A stretch of 64,000 nt of DNA, from assembly GCF_000495855.1 (NCBI RefSeq), contig NZ_AWGF01000004.1, forward strand, positions 186,001 to 250,000. The letters run 5' to 3'. The notes under the pieces are model-generated. The model was not told where the DNA came from. It saw nothing but the letters and a program-made list of their open reading frames with translations, and did not search any database. Every line of letters begins with the position of its first letter. The stretch's first letter is position 1. The translations under genes and the position numbers were made by a program. The DNA is from Asticcacaulis sp. YBE204. Its GTDB lineage: Bacteria; Pseudomonadota; Alphaproteobacteria; Caulobacterales; Caulobacteraceae. Positions 23,637 to 31,963 of the stretch are shown here, piece after piece.

Positions 23637-24590
23637 ATGCGAAAAACTCCGGCCTCCGACACTCCTGTGCTGCCCAAGGCGAATCCGGCGATGATCAATG
23701 TTTTGATCGTCGAGGATAATGATGGGCTGCGCCGGATGGTGACCGAACTGATGCGCGGGGCAGGGTTCATCCGCCTCATTCAGGCGCGCAATGCCGAAGA
23801 GGCGATCGCCCGGATCAATACGCACAATCCCGACCTGATGATCGTCGACTGGGGTCTGCCCGGCATGTCGGGCGTCGATCTGATCCGCGCCCTGCGTCAG
23901 GCGGCGGTGACGCCCGATACGCGTTTCCCTAATCCGAAGATGCCGGTGGTCATGCTGACCGCGCGGCAACGCTCGCGCGACGTCACCGAAGCCCGCAATG
24001 CCGGGGCCGACGAGTTCGTGGTCAAGCCGTTTTCGACCTCAAGTCTGCTGCGCGCCGTCAATTCCTGCCTGCGCAAGCCACGGCCTTTTGTCATTTCGTC
24101 GGGTTATGTCGGGCCGTGCCGCCGCCGCATCGATGACAGCACCTATCAGGGCCTGCTCAAGCGCGGCGACGATATCGAGCGCGCCGCCGACAGTCAGTTT
24201 CGCGAGATGTATCAGCAAACCCTGTCGGTCGAGCTGGAAGGGCTGCGCGCGCTGCTGGCAGCGCGCGGCGGGCTGCATCGTGAGACGCTGGACTACATGG
24301 TCGAGCGCGCCATGGCGGCCGAGCATAGGGCTACCGCATTTCGTCTCAAGCTTGTGGCGCAGGCTACACGTTCTTTAAAGGATTATGTGTCATATTTTGC
24401 AGACGACACCGATCCTGAGGTCCTCGACGTGCATCTGGACGCCATCAAGCGTTTGAATGATTTGCGAAATGAGGACACGCCGGAGGCTTTGGCCATAATC
24501 GGGCAACTGGATACCCTGGTGCAGAAACGAAAGACCAAGGCGCGTTCCGAGCCCATCGGAACCGAAGCGCGCTCACGATACTTAATTTAA
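23637..24590 (+). CDS. Response regulator with helical C-terminal domain
   Basis: The protein is 317 residues from ATG 23637; a GTG at 23610 and an ATG at 23691 are alternatives. The receiver (about 18-145) has INVLIVEDNDG, the phosphoacceptor in DLMIVDWGLPGMSG, Thr in VVMLTARQ and Lys in FVVKPFS. The remaining 170 residues are mostly helical (TYQGLLKRGDDIERAADSQF, then MVERAMAAEHRATAFRLKLV) with no known output domain and no HTH. It is therefore likely a protein-interaction regulator. Two tandem paralogous genes follow on the same strand after 51 bp, and the three probably form a functional unit. No kinase is adjacent. Confidence 0.8.
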   Translation: MRKTPASDTPVLPKANPAMINVLIVEDNDGLRRMVTELMRGAGFIRLIQARNAEEAIARINTHNPDLMIVDWGLPGMSGVDLIRALRQAAVTPDTRFPNPKMPVVMLTARQRSRDVTEARNAGADEFVVKPFSTSSLLRAVNSCLRKPRPFVISSGYVGPCRRRIDDSTYQGLLKRGDDIERAADSQFREMYQQTLSVELEGLRALLAARGGLHRETLDYMVERAMAAEHRATAFRLKLVAQATRSLKDYVSYFADDTDPEVLDVHLDAIKRLNDLRNEDTPEALAIIGQLDTLVQKRKTKARSEPIGTEARSRYLI

Positions 24591-24641
24591 AGCGTATCCG
24601 CTAAGGGGGGCCTTTCCGGATACATCCGGAAGGCTGACGCC

Positions 24642-25829
24642 ATGAATGCCGTAGCGTACGAACAGGCCCGGGCTCTGATACAGGGCCGCCACGGGGATCA
24701 GAACAAGCAGAACAGCAACAATTCCCGTGACGTGCGCAATCTGGCCAATCTGGGGGAAACGGCCTCGACCAGCCGCGTGCTGAACCTGTCGGCCATCGCG
24801 CTTACCTCGTCGCGCGAAAAAGACTATGCGCTCAAGCCGTTTTTCCGCGACTCGCAGCTCAATAAAGCCATCCTGATCAAGCATACGCTCCGCGCCAATG
24901 AACGCGACCTGTTCTCCAGGATGAAGCGTACGGCGACCAAGATCGTCATGCCCTTCGATCCGCTCGACCTGAAGCTGGGCGGCCGCTCGATTATGGTGAA
25001 TCAGATCGGCTTCGATGCCTTCTGTCGTTCGCATTTCAATATCGACGACGTGTCGTCGCACATCGACGTGCAGATCCTGCGTCTGCTCGATCAGCTGCCG
25101 TCGCTTGATCCGTTTCTGGTGCGCGAACACCTGTCGCGTCACGGATTCCGTCCCGGTGCCTGTTATCTGAAAATCTCGCCTTATGACGTGCAGCGCATGA
25201 TCGGCTTCGCCAACGAAGAGATCGAGCGGCTGGTCATGACGGCGTTCGGCGATGCGCTGGTCGGCGGAGCCGGCATGAAGCTGGCCGGCAAGATTCTGGC
25301 CAACGAACTGGATAAGGAACTCTGGCCGCTGCGGCACACCCTGCGCATGAGCGACGAAGAGTTTTCCGACGGTATCTTCTCGTGGCGCGGCTTCCTCTAT
25401 TTCAAATGGCGTCATATCGAACTTCAGGAAGAGATGCGCCGGGTACTGGACGGTCTGGCCAGTTATCAGCCCGCCGGGATTATGGAAGAGCCGGTGCGCG
25501 ATTACCTGAAAGAGGCGCGACCGCGTCTGGCGCGCAAGATCGTCATGGCGATTTCGAACATGGGCCGCACGCTGAACATCTACGATCAGGCCTATCACGC
25601 GCTGGTCGAAGGTGAGAACGCCGGGCCGTTCCGCCGCTTCCTGCTCGACGGGCCGAACCTGTTCTTCGAACTGGGCGAAAACATAGGGATTCTGGGGCAC
25701 ATCGCTTCGTTCTGGAGCTACCGCATGGCCGGTGGTCCGACCCAGCAACGCCTGTCGCCGATCGAATATGCCGACGTGCTGATGGATTTCGAAGACAGCC
25801 TGATGATCCTCGGTTCGGGGATCGAATAG
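24642..25829 (+). CDS. Unknown conserved protein, first of tandem paralogue pair
   Basis: The 395-residue protein has no signal peptide, no clear membrane span and no recognised domain. Landmark stretches are DVRNLANLGETASTSRVLNLS, LRLLDQLPSLDPFLVREHLS, FSWRGFLYFKWRHIELQEEM, and SPIEYADVLMDFEDSLM at the end. It aligns over nearly its whole length with the next gene. ATG 24642 follows GGAAGGCTGACGCC. It is likely cotranscribed with the upstream response regulator. The Asp/Glu- and Arg-rich helical character suggests a cytoplasmic scaffold or enzyme, but no catalytic motif is visible. Confidence 0.75.
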   Translation: MNAVAYEQARALIQGRHGDQNKQNSNNSRDVRNLANLGETASTSRVLNLSAIALTSSREKDYALKPFFRDSQLNKAILIKHTLRANERDLFSRMKRTATKIVMPFDPLDLKLGGRSIMVNQIGFDAFCRSHFNIDDVSSHIDVQILRLLDQLPSLDPFLVREHLSRHGFRPGACYLKISPYDVQRMIGFANEEIERLVMTAFGDALVGGAGMKLAGKILANELDKELWPLRHTLRMSDEEFSDGIFSWRGFLYFKWRHIELQEEMRRVLDGLASYQPAGIMEEPVRDYLKEARPRLARKIVMAISNMGRTLNIYDQAYHALVEGENAGPFRRFLLDGPNLFFELGENIGILGHIASFWSYRMAGGPTQQRLSPIEYADVLMDFEDSLMILGSGIE

Positions 25830-25881
25830 GTTAACCTTATCCGTTCACGGTCCGTAATCGGATTTCGGTTAGGGTTTACCT

Positions 25882-27102
25882 ATGGCGACCAGCTTCAAAC
25901 GCAATATTACGAAAATCCTGCCGCCGGATCACCAGACGCGCGTGATCCGCGAATACCGCAATCTGGCCAATCTGAACCAGTCGGCGGCGACCGGGCGTGT
26001 GCTGAACCTGTCGCGCGTCTATCGCCGCCATTACAAGGACGTCGATTACGGCAATAACCCGTTCTTCCAGTCGTCCTTGCTCAACCGCTGCATCATCCTC
26101 AAGCACACCCTGCGCCTGAACGAGCGGCACTTTTATCACGGCAGCCGCCGTACCGTGACCAAGATCATCCTGCCCTACGATCACTTCGATCTGCGTCTGG
26201 GGGCGTCGAGCATCTATATCGGGCAGGTCGGTTTCGAACAACTGGCGCGGCAATATCTGTCGATCGACGACTTCGACAAGAACCCCGACATGAAGATCCT
26301 GCGTCTGCTGGATCGCCTGCCGTCGCTCGATCCGTTTCTGGTGCGCGAGACTCTGGCGCGGCACGGGTTCCGGCCCGACGGCATCTATCTGGCGCTGTCG
26401 CCCGCCGATCTGGGGCGCATGATGCGCTTCACGTCGAGCGAGATCGAGCGGCTGGTCAATACGGCGCTGGGCGAGCACTATTCCGGTGCGTCGATGAAGC
26501 TGGGTAACAAGATCCTGTCGGACGAGCTGGATCGCGAACTTATGCCGCTCAAGACGACCTTCCGCATGACCGAGCACGAGTTCACCGAAGGTATCTTCGC
26601 GTGGCGTGGCTTCCTCTACTACAAGTGGCGCTATCTGGAGCTACAGGATCAGCTACGCGTCGTTTTGTCGGGCATCGGCACCTATCAGCCGTCGGGGATG
26701 CACGACGACCGGGTCAAGGACTATCTGGAACAGGCCCGCGTGCGGTTGGCCAAGGGCATGGCCAGGGCGCTCAATCAGGCTTATGAAGTGCTGAAAATCT
26801 ACGACAGCGCCTATACGGACCTCGTGTCGCGCAGCAAGCCCGGCCCGTTCAAGCGCTTTCTGCTCAACGGGTCGGGCCTGTTCACGGAACTGGGCGAGAT
26901 CATCGGCACGCTGGATCACATTTCCTCGTTCTGGACCTTCCGCATGAACAAGGCGATCCAGACCGGCAAGCCAATGAAGGCCGTCGAATATGCCGACGTG
27001 CTGATGGATTTCGAGAGCGGGCTCAATCATCTGTTCGAGGACCGCCCGACGTTCAATATGACGACGTCAGGCTTCATGCGCGCGCAGATACCGGCGGCCT
27101 GA
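25882..27102 (+). CDS. Unknown conserved protein, second of tandem paralogue pair
   Basis: The 406-residue protein is clearly related to its upstream neighbour: EYRNLANLNQSAATGRVLNLS, LRLLDRLPSLDPFLVRETLA, FAWRGFLYYKWRYLELQDQL and KAVEYADVLMDFESGLN match the other copy in order. The paralogues have diverged at the N-terminus and in the last 20 residues. The 52-bp gap between them contains no terminator. The pair arose by gene duplication and has been kept, which argues for distinct or heteromeric roles. No known family was recognised. Confidence 0.75.
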   Translation: MATSFKRNITKILPPDHQTRVIREYRNLANLNQSAATGRVLNLSRVYRRHYKDVDYGNNPFFQSSLLNRCIILKHTLRLNERHFYHGSRRTVTKIILPYDHFDLRLGASSIYIGQVGFEQLARQYLSIDDFDKNPDMKILRLLDRLPSLDPFLVRETLARHGFRPDGIYLALSPADLGRMMRFTSSEIERLVNTALGEHYSGASMKLGNKILSDELDRELMPLKTTFRMTEHEFTEGIFAWRGFLYYKWRYLELQDQLRVVLSGIGTYQPSGMHDDRVKDYLEQARVRLAKGMARALNQAYEVLKIYDSAYTDLVSRSKPGPFKRFLLNGSGLFTELGEIIGTLDHISSFWTFRMNKAIQTGKPMKAVEYADVLMDFESGLNHLFEDRPTFNMTTSGFMRAQIPAA

Positions 27103-27108
27103 TCCAGC

Positions 27109-27504
27109 TTAGGACTTGGTGCAGCTTTCTTCCTTGGCACCCCACCAGGCGTCGTTACCCTTGGTCTTGAAGCTGTAACCCGTGGCCTGATAGAGCGTGC
27201 CGTCGCTGGACGGCGTTTCGGTCAGGGACACGTGGCGGTTATTGTCGGTGATGACCGTGACCTCAGCGGTCTTGTCCGAGAAGACGACCGACAGCTTCGT
27301 ACCCATCGCGCAGGTATAGGCGATCGGATCGGAAGTCGCAAAGTCGGCGGCGGCGGACGAAATGGCGTGACCGGCGTCGGACGCCAGTTCGCCGGCGGTT
27401 TCCTGAACCTCTTCGACGGCCTGTTCGGCTTCGGGCTTCGAGCAGGCGGCAAGCGCGGTGAACGAGAACGCACCCATAAGGGCGATGGCGGCGGTTTTAC
27501 GCAT
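27109..27504 (-). CDS. MliC-like lipoprotein (lysozyme inhibitor family)
   Basis: The 131-residue protein has a lipoprotein signal (MRKTAAIALMGAFSFTALAAC, lipobox Cys21), an acidic helical linker (VEEVQETAGELASDAGHAIS), and a C-terminal beta domain: IAYTCAMGTKLSVVFSD, VSLTETPSSDGTLYQATGYSF, KGNDAWWGAKEESC. YxC...G..L.V.F and the last WWGAKEE-C fit MliC, an eight-stranded barrel that inhibits C-type lysozyme. The two Cys of the domain may form its disulfide. It is presumably anchored to the outer membrane. It converges with the paralogue gene, 6 bp apart. Confidence 0.8.
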   Translation of the reverse strand: MRKTAAIALMGAFSFTALAACSKPEAEQAVEEVQETAGELASDAGHAISSAAADFATSDPIAYTCAMGTKLSVVFSDKTAEVTVITDNNRHVSLTETPSSDGTLYQATGYSFKTKGNDAWWGAKEESCTKS

Positions 27505-27520
27505 GAGAGGTCTCCGGAAA

Positions 27521-27551
27521 GCGCACGCCGAAAAGTGGGGACCGATTTTGG
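27521..27551. repeat. Dispersed hairpin repeat, copy 2 (shorter)
   Basis: GCGCACGCCGAAAAGTGGGG followed by ACCGATTTTGGC keeps the core CGAAAAGTG...CG.TTTTGG. It lies in the 5' region of the MliC-like gene. The adjacent 27560-27684 holds no gene that I can support. Confidence 0.5.
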
Positions 27552-27684
27552 CTTCGCCGAACTTCGTTTCGGAAACAGTGCGCGACTATAAACGATGCTT
27601 AGTTGTATCAGTCCGGAAATAAGGAAACGATCACGGTAGGATTTATGGGGAATCAATTACCGGGAAGTGGCTTGGACAAAAAAA

Positions 27685-27857
27685 TACCTCCCCAGCTTGC
27701 TGGGGAGGGGGACCGCACGAGCGAACATAGTGAGTGAGATGTGGTGGTGGGGGCTCGGAGAGATTCCGCAAGTGCTTTGCTTGCTGGTCTTACGCGAGCC
27801 CCCCACCGTCTGCTCACTACGTTCGCATCCACCTCCCCCGGCACGCCGGGGGAGTAG
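27685..27857. repeat. Family-1 long palindromic intergenic repeat
   Basis: The outer hairpins are CCTCCCCAGCTTGCTGGGGAGG on the left and CTCCCCCGGCACGCCGGGGGAG on the right. Inner complementary tracts are GTGGTGGGGGCTCG and CGAGCCCCCCAC around 27750 and 27795, and GAGCGAACATAGTGAG with CTCACTACGTTCG. The full 173 bp can fold into one long stem with terminal loops. It lies between a promoter region and the 3' end of the prolyl oligopeptidase gene. Related elements are at 16487, 34598, 54829, 59163 and 62293. Confidence 0.75.
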
Positions 27858-27860
27858 AAA

Positions 27861-30047
27861 TTAATCCATCAACTTCTGCGCCAGATAGGTATATTCCAAC
27901 GCACTACGCTTGGCGGTTTCCTTGAGGTTGGCCGCTGCCGAGTGACCGCCGTCGGTGTTCTCATAATAGAGGAACGGCAGACCCATATCCTGCATCAGGG
28001 CCGCCATCTTGCGGGCATGGCCCGGATGGACGCGGTCGTCCTTGGTCGAGGTGACGAAGAACGGTTCAGGGTATTTCACGCCGGCCTTGAGGTTATGATA
28101 GGGCGAGATCGTCTTGAGGAACGCGCCTTCGACGGCGTCGTCCGGACGGCCGTATTCGCCCTGCCACGAAGCCCCGGCCAGCAGCGTATGGAAGCGCATC
28201 ATGTCGAGCAGGGGCACCTGCACCACGACGGCGTTCCACAGGTCCGGGCGCTGCGTCAGTTGCACGCCCATGAGCAGCCCGCCGTTCGAGCCGCCCATGA
28301 TGCCGAGACGACGCGGCGAGGTGACCTTCGTCTTGATCAGGTCTTCGGCCACGGCCTGGAAGTCGTCATAGATGACCTGACGGTGGGTTTTGAGACCGGC
28401 TTCGTGCCACTTCGGGCCGAACTCGCCGCCGCCGCGGATATTGGCCAGCACATAGGCGCCGCCCTTTTCCAGCCACAGCTTGCCGATGCCGCCCGAATAG
28501 GATGGGGTCAGCGACACTTCGAAACCGCCGTAAGCGTAGAGCAGGGTCGGCGTATTGCCGTCGAGCTTGGTGTCCTTCTTCATGACGAGGAAGTACGGAA
28601 TCTTCGTCCCGTCCTTCGAGGTCGCCCAGTGTTGTTCGACCTTGAGGCCTTCGGCATTGAAGCGTTCGGGGCTGGCCTTGAGTTTGCTGGCCGTGCCCTT
28701 GGCCGCGTCGGCGGTATAGATGGTCGAAGGCTGGAGATAGCCGGTCGACCAGGCGAACAGTTCGTCCGACTCGTCGTCGGTCGAGCCGAGGCTGAGGGTC
28801 GAGTTTTCCGGCAGGGGCAGGGTCTTCAGCGACCATTTGCCGGCTTCGTAATTGACCGACAGCACTTCGCCCGTGACGTTGGACAGGACGGCAAACAGCA
28901 GGCGGTTTTTCGTCTGACCGATGCCTTCGACGCTCTGATGCTCGTTCGGCGCGAAGACGATGACGGGCTCAAGGTTCTTCGGGTCTTTCAGCGCGGCGAG
29001 CAGGTCGAACGCGATGATCGAGCCTTCCTTAAACACGGTGCCCTTGGCGCTGGTCCACGCGTCTTTCAGGGAGAAGACGGCCTGACCCTTATAGTAGGCG
29101 CTCATTTCCGAGGTCAGGGGCAGGGGCAACTTTACCTCGCCCGCGTCGGTGAAATAGACGGTGTCGACCTCGAAGAAGGACGGACGGCGCTGGGCAAAAT
29201 CCAGAACATACTTGCCCGTTACGTCGCGCAGGACGGTGCGGTAGGCCATCATGTCGGTCTTGTCGCCGCGATGGATTTCGACGGCCTGATCGAGCGTTTG
29301 CCCGCGCTTGACGACCTTGGTGACAAAGGCATAGCCCGACGGGGTGACTTCGCCCGGGGTCCACTCGCGCGCCACATAGAGCGTGTCGGCGTCCTTCCAC
29401 GTCACGACCTGCTTGCCTTCGGGCAGCGCAAAGCCGCCCTCGACGAAGGTCTTCGTCTTGAGGTCGAATTCGCGCACGGTCACGGCGTCCTTGCCGCCGT
29501 TCGACAGGTTGATCAGGCAGCGCGTCTCTTCGGGCGGCAGGCACGAGGCGCCCTTATAGACCCAGTTCTGGCCTTCGGCTTTCGCCAGCGCGTCGAAATC
29601 GAGCAGGGTTTCCCACTTCGGCGTACCGGCGAGGTAAGACGCCTTGTCCGTGCGGCGCCAGATGCCGCGCACGTGCTCCTTGTCCTGCCAGAAATTGTCG
29701 ATGTGCCCGCCCTTCGAGAAGGACGGCGAGGGGATGCGGTCGGTCGCCTCGACGATCTTCAGCATGTCGGCCTGATTTTGCGCGAAACGCGGATCGGCGG
29801 TGAGGTGAGCCAGACTGCGCTCGTTCTGGGCCTTGACCCAAGCCAGGGCCTTTTCGCCCTCGACCTCTTCCAGATACTGCCGCGGATCGGCGACGTCAGC
29901 CGCCGCGATATTCGGATTGGTGGGGGTCTGTTTGGCGGTCGTCGTGATGTTCGTCATCTGGGCCTGAGTGCTGAACGGCAGGGCTCCTAAGATGAGAAGC
30001 GAGGCGGCAGCGGTCAAGGCGCGGCGCGAAAAAGAAGACATGGGCAT
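27861..30047 (-). CDS. Prolyl oligopeptidase (S9A), exported
   Basis: The protein is 728 residues from ATG 30047, which has GGGAAG 8 nt upstream; an upstream in-frame start at 30107 lacks one. It has a signal peptide (SRRALTAAASLLILGALPF; the RR may make it Tat-like), then a seven-bladed propeller (about 80-440) and the alpha/beta-hydrolase domain. Catalytic motifs are GIMGGSNGGLLMGV (Ser), STKDDRVHPGHA (Asp) and TDGGHSAA (His). It cleaves short peptides after proline and is probably periplasmic. A family-1 repeat lies just after the stop codon. Confidence 0.93.
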   Translation of the reverse strand: MPMSSFSRRALTAAASLLILGALPFSTQAQMTNITTTAKQTPTNPNIAAADVADPRQYLEEVEGEKALAWVKAQNERSLAHLTADPRFAQNQADMLKIVEATDRIPSPSFSKGGHIDNFWQDKEHVRGIWRRTDKASYLAGTPKWETLLDFDALAKAEGQNWVYKGASCLPPEETRCLINLSNGGKDAVTVREFDLKTKTFVEGGFALPEGKQVVTWKDADTLYVAREWTPGEVTPSGYAFVTKVVKRGQTLDQAVEIHRGDKTDMMAYRTVLRDVTGKYVLDFAQRRPSFFEVDTVYFTDAGEVKLPLPLTSEMSAYYKGQAVFSLKDAWTSAKGTVFKEGSIIAFDLLAALKDPKNLEPVIVFAPNEHQSVEGIGQTKNRLLFAVLSNVTGEVLSVNYEAGKWSLKTLPLPENSTLSLGSTDDESDELFAWSTGYLQPSTIYTADAAKGTASKLKASPERFNAEGLKVEQHWATSKDGTKIPYFLVMKKDTKLDGNTPTLLYAYGGFEVSLTPSYSGGIGKLWLEKGGAYVLANIRGGGEFGPKWHEAGLKTHRQVIYDDFQAVAEDLIKTKVTSPRRLGIMGGSNGGLLMGVQLTQRPDLWNAVVVQVPLLDMMRFHTLLAGASWQGEYGRPDDAVEGAFLKTISPYHNLKAGVKYPEPFFVTSTKDDRVHPGHARKMAALMQDMGLPFLYYENTDGGHSAAANLKETAKRSALEYTYLAQKLMD

Positions 30048-30220
30048 GAAGCGGGCTTCCCGGTTGGTAATGGATGAAACTAACACCTGTGCGGCGGCGC
30101 TTGGCAAGGGCGACGGACGAACATGAAGGAAATGTAATAATTGACTTAAATAAAGAACTTTACAAAATAAAGTACTTCAATCATAATGTGGCTATCGGCT
30201 CTCTAATCGATTGGTTTTGT

Positions 30221-30264
30221 CGCGATATTGCAGCCGAAAACCGCTGACACTTTTCGGCATATCG
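30221..30264. repeat. Dispersed hairpin repeat, copy 3
   Basis: CGCGATATTGCAG, then CCGAAAACCGCTGACACTTTTCGG, then CATATCG. The inner stem CCGAAAA/TTTTCGG and outer arms CGATAT/ATATCG give a 44-bp hairpin. The copy is in direct orientation with copy 5 (49421) and opposite to copy 4 (40940). It is directly upstream of the gene at 30282 and could be part of its leader. Confidence 0.7.
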
Positions 30265-30281
30265 CTCCAGGGAGCACCATC

Positions 30282-30884
30282 ATGTCCACCGCCACGCTTA
30301 CCGCGCCCGCCGCCTTACCGGGTCAGGCCCGGACTAACCTCATCGACGGTTCACCCATGTTTTGGGCCGGGCTGATCTTCGGGAGTATGAATGTCGTGCA
30401 ATTCGCCTTCAAGGCCGGGTATGCGGCCATCCCCGGCCCGGTGTTCGGCCTGATGTGGATGGCGGCGCTGGTCACCTTCATCATGGCGGCCTTCGTGTTG
30501 AAGATCGGCAGCCCCGCCGCCTTCCGCGCTCGTCCGGAAGTCAAGCGTTTCCGCAAGGCATGGGGCATGGTGATCCTCAGCGCCTTTGCCACGGTGACGA
30601 TCATCATGTCGGTGCTGGGTTATCTGCATCAGGTCGCTTTGATGCCGTTCGTGCCGGGTCCGGTAGCCTTATTGTTTTACGCGCTCGGCTGGCATATCGC
30701 CGCCCGCATGAGCGGCAATAACGGTTTCAATGGCTTGTCGCTGGCCAGCTTTGTGGCCGCCGCCGGTCTGCTCGCGGTCGCCGTCTTCGCCGGTCAGGCG
30801 TGGCAATCGTTGGCTTATGCGCTTGTCCTCTTTGCGCTGGCCGCCGCGCCCGGTCTTGCCCTCATCCTTCAAAATCGCAACTAA
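30282..30884 (+). CDS. Small polytopic membrane protein, paralogue A
   Basis: The protein is 200 residues from ATG 30282 with AGGGAGCACCATC upstream. About six hydrophobic segments alternate with short loops. The start of the membrane domain (SPMFWAGLIFGSMNVVQFAF, then IPGPVFGLMWMAALVTF) matches the neighbouring gene (GGNLFWAGICFSVAAVIHYG, then IPNPWFISLLWFVAVAV), so the two are paralogues. No known family was recognised. The genes at 30911 and 31524 follow at short distance on the same strand and form an operon ending in a winged-helix regulator. Confidence 0.75.
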   Translation: MSTATLTAPAALPGQARTNLIDGSPMFWAGLIFGSMNVVQFAFKAGYAAIPGPVFGLMWMAALVTFIMAAFVLKIGSPAAFRARPEVKRFRKAWGMVILSAFATVTIIMSVLGYLHQVALMPFVPGPVALLFYALGWHIAARMSGNNGFNGLSLASFVAAAGLLAVAVFAGQAWQSLAYALVLFALAAAPGLALILQNRN

Positions 30885-30910
30885 TCCGAATCTGTTTAGG
30901 GAGATACATC

Positions 30911-31519
30911 ATGTCCTCGCAACTGCACGACCAACTCGACTATCTCAAATCGCTCGCCGAAGACGGCAACCGCATGCCGGTGATGAACGGCGGCAACCTG
31001 TTCTGGGCCGGAATCTGTTTTTCGGTCGCCGCCGTGATCCACTACGGTATCATGCTGGGTATCGTGCCGATCCCCAATCCGTGGTTCATCAGCCTTCTGT
31101 GGTTCGTCGCCGTCGCCGTCTATGCGGTGCTCGGCGGACTTAAGATCGCCGAAGGCCGCCGCAAATATGGTGCCAACGCCATGAACCGCGCCATCTCGGC
31201 GGCGTGGTCGGGCGTCGGCATGGCCATCTTTGCCCTGTTCCTGACCCTGACAGCGGTCGGCACGCAGATGAAAGCGATGGAGGTTCTGACCACCCTGATC
31301 GCGCCGATGATCCTGCTCTTGTACGGCATCGGCTGGTGGGTCGCGTCGATCATGTCGGGGCAGGGCTGGCTGCGTCTGGTCGCCTTCGGCTGCCTGATCG
31401 GGGCGCCGGTGCTGGGGCTTCTCGGCCATCAGGCCGTGCAGATGCTGGCCTATGCGGTGGCTCTGACTTTGTTCGCCACCATCCCCGGCCTGATCCTGAT
31501 GCGCGCCGAAAAGGGCTGA
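30911..31519 (+). CDS. Small polytopic membrane protein, paralogue B
   Basis: The protein is 202 residues from ATG 30911 with AGGGAGATACATC upstream, almost the same leader as paralogue A. The N-terminus is hydrophilic (SSQLHDQLDYLKSLAEDGNR), followed by about six membrane segments. It shares its layout and key phrases with the upstream gene. The stop codon is 4 nt before the ATG of the next gene. The function is unknown; the association with a repressor-like protein suggests a regulated membrane complex. Confidence 0.75.
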   Translation: MSSQLHDQLDYLKSLAEDGNRMPVMNGGNLFWAGICFSVAAVIHYGIMLGIVPIPNPWFISLLWFVAVAVYAVLGGLKIAEGRRKYGANAMNRAISAAWSGVGMAIFALFLTLTAVGTQMKAMEVLTTLIAPMILLLYGIGWWVASIMSGQGWLRLVAFGCLIGAPVLGLLGHQAVQMLAYAVALTLFATIPGLILMRAEKG

Positions 31520-31523
31520 GACC

Positions 31524-31829
31524 ATGCCGGAAGATTTTAATATAGAGGCGCTGGATGACGTCATCCACGGTCGCCTGAGGCTGGGGATCATGGCCTATCT
31601 TTCGACAGCCGGGTCGGCGGATTTCACCACCCTAAAAGCCAAGACCCAGTCGAGCGACGGCAACCTCTCGGTTCAGGTGCGCAAGCTGGAAGAGGCGGGC
31701 TATGTGACGGTCGAAAAGACCTTTGCGGGGAAAAAGCCCCTGACCACGATCACCCTGTCCGAGAGCGGTCGCAAGGCGTTCGTGGCGTATCTTGAAGCCA
31801 TGCGTAAGCTGATTGACGATTCAACTTAA
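31524..31829 (+). CDS. Winged-helix transcriptional regulator (HTH_34, MarR-like)
   Basis: The 101-residue protein fits the small winged-helix DNA-binding family PF13601: DDVIHGRLRLGIMAYLSTAG, DFTTLKAKTQSSDGNLSVQVRKLEEAGYV and the wing FAGKKPLTTITLSESGRKAF. Such proteins typically sit beside genes for small membrane proteins and regulate them. Here the gene closes the three-gene operon that begins at 30282. A family-2 palindrome follows directly and may end the transcript. Confidence 0.88.
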   Translation: MPEDFNIEALDDVIHGRLRLGIMAYLSTAGSADFTTLKAKTQSSDGNLSVQVRKLEEAGYVTVEKTFAGKKPLTTITLSESGRKAFVAYLEAMRKLIDDST

Positions 31830-31830
31830 T

Positions 31831-31963
31831 TCCTTCTCCCTGAGGGAGAGGGAAGCGCGAAGCGCAGGGTGAGGGGGAACTGTTTATTGCGCGCTCGATG
31901 CAACCATTTCCCCCTCACCCGGCTTCACTTCGTGTCGCCACCCTCTCCCTCAGGGAGAGGGAA
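31831..31963. repeat. Family-2 palindromic intergenic repeat, second copy
   Basis: The ends are CCTTCTCCCTGAGGGAGAGGG and CCCTCTCCCTCAGGGAGAGGG, with GGTGAGGGGGAA and TTCCCCCTCACC between. The layout is identical to the copy at 22951 although the bases differ in detail. It fills the whole gap between two convergent genes. Confidence 0.75.

Noticed and set aside
27942-29990. A 682-codon plus-strand frame opposite the prolyl oligopeptidase
   Set aside because: It shows shadow composition. The minus-strand frame carries the catalytic triad.
22951-31963. CRISPR array suggested by repeated palindromes
   Set aside because: The repeats are isolated pairs in separate gaps, not regularly spaced arrays, and no cas genes are present.
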